In this document: one piece after another, positions 57,643 through 64,000 of the stretch | How the letters are laid out: each line of letters begins with the position of its first letter | Position numbering within the stretch: position 1 is the first letter of the stretch | Assembly (NCBI GenBank): GCA_016987375.1 | Contig: PJRA01000198.1 | Location: 1,531,934-1,595,933, forward strand | DNA length: 64,000 nucleotides | DNA from: Brachionus koreanus | Lineage: Eukaryota > Rotifera > Eurotatoria > Ploima > Brachionidae | Reading direction: 5' to 3' | The notes under the pieces: generated by a model | The model's database searches: none | What the model was told of the DNA's origin: nothing | Seen by the model: the letters and a program-made list of their open reading frames with translations, nothing else | Made by a program: the position numbers and the translations under genes

Positions 57643-58616
57643 TTAATTATTTTTGGTCATATAAATATTGCTTTGGTCAGTAAGGTACCAAGAATAATTT
57701 TTACTCTTTAAAAAATCGATAAGCTGTTCTTTGGAAGTCTTTGTAAATTCAATCACAAACGAATTTATTTCTATTTTATCGAAATCAATGCTGTTCAAAA
57801 CATCCCATTCACCGCCTTCGACATCTAAAGAAAAAAAGTCCACTTTATTCACATTAATGGCTGAGAGTATTGTCTTAAGCGAAAAGCACGGAACATAAAC
57901 ATATTCAAATGAAGATGGAATTTTTTTCTTTTCTACAAAAATTTTGTTTCGACCAGAATAAGCGCCTGATTTGTACATTCTAAATTTGGCAACCATCGGA
58001 GTTTTCTTGGCAATGCATGCATTGATAGAATACATTTTTCTGTTCTTTTTAATGATTTTCTCATATGAAAGAGGCAGAGGCTCGATCAGTATGCCAGACC
58101 AATTTCTCTCTCGCTCGAAAAATATTGAATTAGAAAATAGTTCTCCGTCTAGTGCACCAGCCTCAATCATAAATCCATTTCTCATGCCTTTTTGCATTTT
58201 ATCAGCCCTCAGCGACTCTCCAAACTGGCTAAAATCCACTCTTTTTGGATTATTCAATTTAATACCTTTGCTTGATGGTGGACGTATTAAACTCTTGACA
58301 AATTCGATCAGCTCTGGATCATTTTCGTCTGTTTCTGTAATCATAAAGCGAAGCGTTTCTAAAATAATCTTTGAATCAATTTTTTGTTGAGCTTCACTGC
58401 TGTTGAGAATTTTTGACCACTTGGAAAATTTTCAAGCAAAGTCTGCTCAAATGTATTTCTATTCAATGTTGGATGATTTGGAAAATAATCGTGTAAATTT
58501 GGGAACAAGTTATTGTTTAAAACATTTAAATCTTTTTTTAAAATTATTGTTAAAACAAAAATAGAACAAAACATCATGAGAAAAATAAAGCTGACTTTTA
58601 CATTCAAATAAGGCAA
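57643..58616 (-). CDS. Membrane-anchored FkbM-family methyltransferase (frameshifted)
   Basis: SAM-dependent methyltransferase of the FkbM type; substrate unknown. The upstream frame 58616-58359 codes a short cytosolic tail and a membrane anchor (SFIFLMMFCSIFVLTIIL, residues 9-26), typical of a type II Golgi or ER protein. The catalytic frame begins after a one-base shift near 58415-58425 and runs to 57643. Coding sense in that frame starts upstream of its ATG (SEAQQKIDSKIILETLRF precedes MITETDENDPELIEF), so the two frames are one gene. Motifs numbered from that ATG: EAGALDGE (61-68, SAM binding), LIEPLP (86-91) and DFFSLDVEGGEWDVLNSI (169-186), the family signature. The shift may be a sequencing error or a real break; the rest of the frame is intact. 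No neighbour suggests the substrate. Confidence 0.75.
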
Positions 58617-58619
58617 TTT

Positions 58620-59800
58620 TTCTTAAATCTAGAAAAAAAATTAATTTTTATTTCTTACAAAAATCCATTTTTAAGATTATCCAAAAATTATTTTAATTAC
58701 CTTTTTTTTAATTTAGTTAAAAAATAAGATTTAAAATTACTCATAGATCTGATTATATCATATATCTGATTATATAAATGACAATCTTTTAATAAATGAT
58801 ACACAAATCAGTTTTTTGTTTAAACCCCAATAACTTTTGTTTAAACCATCAAATTTGAAATTTTTAGATTTTTACAAAAAGAGTAAAAAAAATGATCAAT
58901 ATTTTGATAACTTAAAAGAGAATATTTTGATAACTATGGAAAAAAAATAGAAAATTTGTCTATTGTTGCAATTTCTTTGTTTTTTTTTTACAAAAATATT
59001 TGATATATGTTTTTGATAAACATCAAATTTTTCTAGTTGAAATTTTTGATTAATCCTAATTGCTAATAGTGATTTTGATAAAGAAAATATAATTGATTGA
59101 ATATTGATCTATTTTTTTTTTTAATTAAATTTTTAAAAAAATTAATTTTGTTTTATTCATGTTAAAAAGCTAAGATGCTTACTGCAGTAAGGCATGGCTA
59201 TTGACTGATATCTTGGTTTCGATTATATTATTTTAATTGGCTTTTAAATTAGAATGAGTAATAATATTCAGTGAGAATTTAATTCCAAATAAGCTAAATC
59301 AGTCTTGTGAAATTTGGTACAAAAATAAAAAAATAGAACAAAAATTAATACTTCAAAAATTTATAACTTTTTTTTCTGAAAGCTTTAAATTAGTTATGTA
59401 AGTGCAACAGAGTGCAACATATTAGGTTGAATCAGAGGTCAAAGTCTGTTAATGATGTGCAAAGACTCTGCAAAATGCACTGTAGCCAAATTGATATTTT
59501 TGTTCATTATTTAAGATCAGGCACTTATAACTCTATCCTTTTAAACGAAATAGTTTTGTTCTCTCGAAAATTATCAATTTTAGAAAAACCATTGCTAAAA
59601 TTTAAAAAGTACTAAAATTATGGCTAAGAATTAAGAATTTTTTTAAAGTTCAAATCAATAGTAAATGTGTTTAAAATTTGAGGATATTAAATTTTATTCA
59701 TAATAAGTTATTCTATAAAAACAAAAAAAGAACATTTTTTCAGTTTTTAAAAAAATGGCCATTTTAAGCTTTTTTTTTTGATTAAACTAGACAGAAAAAT
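58620..59800. other. Intergenic stretch
   Basis: AT-rich. A 67-codon plus frame at 59412-59615 (MQHIRLNQRSKSVNDVQRLC...) has plausible composition but no recognised relative. Otherwise nothing identified. Confidence 0.3.
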
Positions 59801-59807
59801 TCAATCT

Positions 59808-61210
59808 ATGAGTAATTTTAATCAGAAAAAAATTAGAAATGATCCAAGAGCTCTTCAATTATTATTAAAAGATCCAAGAGTACAAAAATATTTTAAAATG
59901 ACATATGATGATGTTTCTTATCAATTAATGGCATTATTAAGTAAAGTAAATGTAAATAAAGAATTAATAGCAGCAATAGTACCAGATGATGAATTAACAC
60001 AATTTGATATAAACATGGAACAAAATATAGTGAAATTGTACTAGATGAAAGATATAAAGATTATGCAGCTACACCTGAACAATTAGAAGCAAAATTTGAT
60101 GAATTTCAAGCATTTTATGAAACAAATTATGGAAAAAGTATAAATGAAGATAGTCCGTCTATAAATAGCAGTAATGATCCAAAAAAACTTAAAACAAACG
60201 AAGAAAATCCACCGAGTGTAGAATCTATAAGTTCAGGAACTTTAGACGAACCAGATTTACCACATAAAACTAGACCACAAACAACAACACCAGCACCACA
60301 ACCAGAAGAACCTGAAATGTTGGAAGAAATGGAAACAAATAGAGCTGGAGGAGGAAGTACAGGTATAGGACATCACGGAGGCTATTATGGAAATGCCGGA
60401 AGACATGTAGGATTTGAAAAAAGTAGATTAGAAAGAGAAGTGGTAAAAACTCATAACAGATTTGATTATATATTATACTGGGAATGTCAAGATTCAAATC
60501 AGATTATGATGCTAATCCACCATACGTAGATGATATTTTAATTGGTCTTAAAAAAACTGGATTAAGTAAATTTTTACCTCAATATACTAATAATACATTG
60601 CAATATTCATATAATACGTGGTCGTACATCGCTATGTAATCAAGTTTATGCAAAACCACTAAATCTATTTGTAAGAGATTTTATTGACCACAAAACTTTA
60701 AATGCAATAACTGGAAAGCTAAGAGTATTTAAAAAACTTTCCTTGGCAGAAATAGTTGTAGAATTAGAAATACATACAAAAAAAGGATCAGCATTCGAAA
60801 ATGAATGGTATTTAAATCAATGGTCAACCTTAACAGTTCCAACACCAGAACAAATGAGAGCAGCTAAAAAAGATTTAACATGGAATCCACAATACTTAAT
60901 ATAAAGAGATGCAGATGGAGATTTTGCCTCTAATGGTCTTATAAAATGTAATAGTGAATATGATAATCCAGCTGATGAAGCGAATCCGTCATTTAAATTA
61001 CAAAGTTTAAGAAAAAAAGATAAAACTATAGATATAGTTAAAGACGGATTTAGTTTTACTAGAAAAATAACAGCAGGAGGACCATATTATATTACTCCAG
61101 CAAAAATATGGGAAATTAAAGATACTAGTATATCAAACTTAATAAATGAAATTGAAGGACAAAGTGCTAATTCAAGCAGCAATCTTGTAAAATTAACTAC
61201 GCTTAACTAA
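59808..61210 (+). pseudogene. Broken virus-like structural (capsid-like) gene, endogenous viral relic
   Basis: About 1.4 kb of coding-like sequence spread over three frames: 59808-60044, about 60038-60490, about 60490-60615 and about 60617-61210. There are three frameshifts (near 60040, 60490 and 60615) and an in-frame TAA at 60902-60904. Codon use is strongly biased to A-ending codons (AGA, GGA, GCA, CCA, TTA), unlike the neighbouring genes. The first 90 residues are helical. They are followed by an acidic Pro/Thr-rich linker, a glycine-rich run (GGGSTGIG), then beta-rich sequence, compatible with a DNA-virus capsid protein such as the parvovirus-like VP class. No replication gene is seen nearby. 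Family assignment is uncertain; a transposon-encoded protein is possible. Confidence 0.35.
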
Positions 61211-61214
61211 GCTT

Positions 61215-62190
61215 AAATTTAGTCGACTAGAGTAATTTTATTCAGCTAAAACCTATTCCTAACTTAGATTCTATAGATATTGAAGATTATATTATCTTGG
61301 CCTTTAAATTCAATAATTAGAAACAATGCATAAGTTATCTACAATACAAGCTAAAACAGATTTGTACGCTTTTTTATTCCTTTTTCCTTTCTTTTCAATA
61401 AATTTCCTTTCCTACATTTTCCTAAGAAAGAATTTGGCTTATTTACTAAAAGACTTATTATCATAAAATAAGGAAAAATACTAATAGAGTATTTTGACCC
61501 TTAGATAGAAAAAGTGATTAAAATTAAATTAAAATAAAAATGAAGGTTAAATTAAAAATTCTACAAACCTTCTTTTTCATTTTAAAACAATCGAGTTTTA
61601 GAGAAAAAAATCTTTAAAAATGCTACAGTCTGTCACAAAAGTTTTTTTCTATTATAGTATTTTCACTGCCTTTTAAATTAGTGATGTTGGTTAAGCTTGG
61701 TTAGCTGGTTAGCCAATTTAGGTTAACCAATTTTTGGCTAACCAGTTTTTGGTAGACCAAAGTCGACTATTTTGGTCGACCAAATTTTGAAATTTTATAA
61801 ATTTTGAGATCAAAATTTTAAAATAGAATTTTAAGACTTTAATTTTTGAATAAAATAAAATTAATTCTTTCATTAATCTTTAATAAAGATTTTAATTGAT
61901 TTTGATCCTAAACCATATATCATACTTCCTATTTTTTTTTAAAAACTTGAATATTTAAATTTTAGAATATACACAACCACATAAAATTTTTTACATTAAG
62001 AATTTTTTAAAAGCCTTAATAAAACGAAAAAATGAAAATGATTCTAAGATTTTTTTAAGTGTTCTTTCTTATTGTAAAATGATGATGTAAAAAATTTTGT
62101 TATTTTAAAAAATAATTTTTATCTTTTATTTAGCTAATTTTGTACATATACATGAAAAAAATTAAAATCAAAGAATCTTTAACAAGCTTT
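61215..62190. other. Intergenic stretch with GGTTAACCAA-type repeats
   Basis: At 61685-61790 a cluster of GGTTAGC, GCTAACC, GGTTAACC and GGTCGACC motifs in alternating orientation forms a repeat-rich hairpin-prone block. 61267-61345 resembles 56720-56800. No gene found. Confidence 0.4.
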
Positions 62191-62199
62191 TTTGTCTAT

Positions 62200-64000
62200 C
62201 TAGTCCCATAAATGAACCACATTGTCCCAGCCGCAGGTCAAAATCTTGGACGACTCATGCGGGTGCCATTTGGCGTCCATGCATGCCTGTTGATGAGCCT
62301 TTATTCTCTCGAAAATTCGTGTAGTGCGCCAATCCCACACTACCAAATTGCCGTTGGCATCACCGGATATCATAAAGCTCATGTCGGGCGAAAAATCTAG
62401 TCCACAGGCATACCCGGCCACCATGTGGCCTCTAAATGTTTTCTTATTTTTCCATCTAAAATTGGCCATGGGCTCCATTATTTTTATCTGATTGTCCATA
62501 GACTGAAAAGCCAAGTACTTTCCGTTTCGAGACAAGGCCACGGCCGGCATCGAGTGCATAGACGGATCGGCTATGTACTTAAAATCGACTGGTATGTCCC
62601 ATTCCCATACGCGCACACTCTTGTCGTCCGACGTCGACACTATTCTTCTGTTATTGTCCACAAAAGTAATTGTGTTCACAGCTCCCAAGTGACGATCGTA
62701 CTCTTGGACCACTTCGCCGCTACGAATATCGTAGCATAAAATCTTCTTGTCCGCAGTGCCGCACACAAACAAATTTTGTTTTTCCTCATCCGGATTAAAT
62801 ACAACACAATAGGGAATTTTTCTATTTGTAAATTTTGCCTTGCACACACCTGATTCAGTGTCCCATAGCTTAATGTATCTATCATAGGATGCGGTCAAGA
62901 ATTCACTGCCATCTCGATTAAACGATACATCGCGTACGCCCTGCGAATGGCCACTGTATGTGCGAATGCATCGTCTTCCTTTGTAAAACTCCCACAATTT
63001 AACCTTACAATCCATTGAACAAGTGAGAAACAAATGGCCAGATATGGGAAAAAAATTTATTTTTTGTATTCCTTTTGTATGACCAGTGTAAGTGTGCAGG
63101 CATTTTTTTGGTATGTAGCATTTTTCGGGCGGTTCTTCGGCCCTCAAATTCACATCCACATCTTGTGGTATATGCAAAAAAGACCGTCCCTGATAGTCCA
63201 AAGGATCGTCTATGTGCAAAGTAGACTTGCACTCCATGTCCTCGGGCTCGATGAATCGCATGGGTTTGTTCTTTTTGGCAAATATGACTGCCAGTTCTTT
63301 TTTCTCCTCTTCGGTCGGCCGGGCCACATGCACCCGGTCTGTGTAGGTAGCCCACGGTCCTTTGAATCCGTCAACATCCGACGCATCGTTGTTGCGATCC
63401 CGCTTTCGCTTTTCTTTCGGCTCTGTTTGCTTACTTTTTGATTCAAACACTGACACCACTTAAAAATCAAAAAAAAAATTTATTAATTTTATTTTATTTT
63501 ATTTCTATCATTTTATCATTAAAAAAGATTACAAAAAAAAAAAAATTTTTCTCAAAATTACTGTTATTTTGAACTGCTTGGTTTACATCGCCTACTATTT
63601 GATTAGCATCAAAAGACGGATCATAGGCATAGCCGTAAGCGTTGAATGTTTGTCTTTGATTTTCAAATTGAAAATCGTTTACAGTTGCTGATTCAATAAA
63701 GCCATTTAGTGTGTTTTTTTGAGCTTTATGGAAGTCTGATATGCGCGGATTTTGCGGTCCTAGTGCAGGAGTCCACATTTCTTCGTACTTTGGATTGAAC
63801 ATGAGCTCTTTGTTAGGCTCTATGTACTCGTGTTCATCTTGTTCTTTCTTAAAAAAATTAGATTAACTTTTTGAATTTCAAATAGACTAGGACTGCTAAC
63901 TGAATAGAAAACAACTGGTGCTGAATTGACTGTAATTGTGGGCACAAGAGCTAGTTCTGGTTTTATTTCTATTTTTTCATCTGGCTTCGACTCATCCGAC
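62200..64000 (-). CDS. CDC40: Pre-mRNA splicing factor PRP17/CDC40 (5' end beyond window)
   Basis: WD40 protein of the spliceosome, acting in the second catalytic step. Three exons are visible: 64000-63901 (partial), 63847-63562 and 63458-62200, with GT-AG introns of 53 and 103 nt. Phases agree (A + TG restores Met at the last junction). The N-terminal region carries FNPKYEEMWTPALGPQNPR and QTFNAYGYAYDPS, then DASDVDGFKGPWATY and YQGRSFLHIPQDV. Seven WD repeats follow, from HTYTGHTKGIQKINFFP to ILTCGWDNVVHLWD. FVDNNRRIVSTSDDKSVRVW and SMHSMPAVALS match human CDC40 nearly residue for residue. The missing part is the N-terminal low-complexity segment, roughly 60-100 residues. Confidence 0.95.

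Noticed and set aside
1..64000. CRISPR arrays, operons, prokaryotic promoters or riboswitches
   Set aside because: The window is eukaryotic (spliced genes, axonemal dynein); no regularly spaced repeats were seen.

Overview
The window is a piece of an AT-rich animal nuclear genome. It has GT-AG introns, mitochondrial and ciliary genes of metazoan type, and many decayed transposons. The dominant gene encodes DNAH10, an axonemal dynein heavy chain, so the animal has motile cilia. Very small introns (about 50-65 nt), the base composition, a long orphan 7TM receptor, an FkbM-type enzyme and the retroelement types would fit a monogonont rotifer such as Brachionus. That assignment is an inference, not proven by the sequence. 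Two runs of N (21427-22423 and 48160-48788) show it is a scaffold; both fall inside DNAH10 introns, so the coding sequence survives.

Layout. A single-exon 7TM receptor lies on the minus strand (186-2507). A gene-poor stretch with MULE-like and mariner-like transposase remnants follows. PCNP, a five-exon minus-strand gene rebuilt by hand, is at 5393-6128. Two plus-strand housekeeping genes come next: SMG7 (7879-10131, nonsense-mediated decay) and a YME1L-type i-AAA protease (11727-14009). A 4.8 kb stretch with a LINE 3' end and an AT microsatellite separates them from DNAH10 (18811-54822). I resolve DNAH10 into 21 exons coding about 4671 residues in one consistent phase. To its right are a broken or two-exon BEN-like gene, a LINE endonuclease fragment, a possible solo LTR, a membrane-anchored FkbM methyltransferase with a frameshift (minus), a broken capsid-like viral relic, and CDC40/PRP17 (minus), which runs off the right edge.

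The genes do not form a pathway; this is an ordinary eukaryotic gene neighbourhood. Intron architecture is the striking feature. Small introns are 51-66 nt in DNAH10, while its nine large introns are 1-3.6 kb. Eight of those nine contain recognisable mobile DNA: two families of TTAA-flanked piggyBac-like MITEs, other terminal-inverted-repeat elements, LINE pieces and a mariner derivative nested in a LINE. Two mini-introns, one in YME1L and one in DNAH10, are multiples of three without stops, so simple ORF reading would wrongly translate them.

I found no convincing new functional system. The items most worth a second look are the viral relic, the palindrome-ended element carrying a PHD finger, the TTAA MITE families, and the gene models recovered by splicing.
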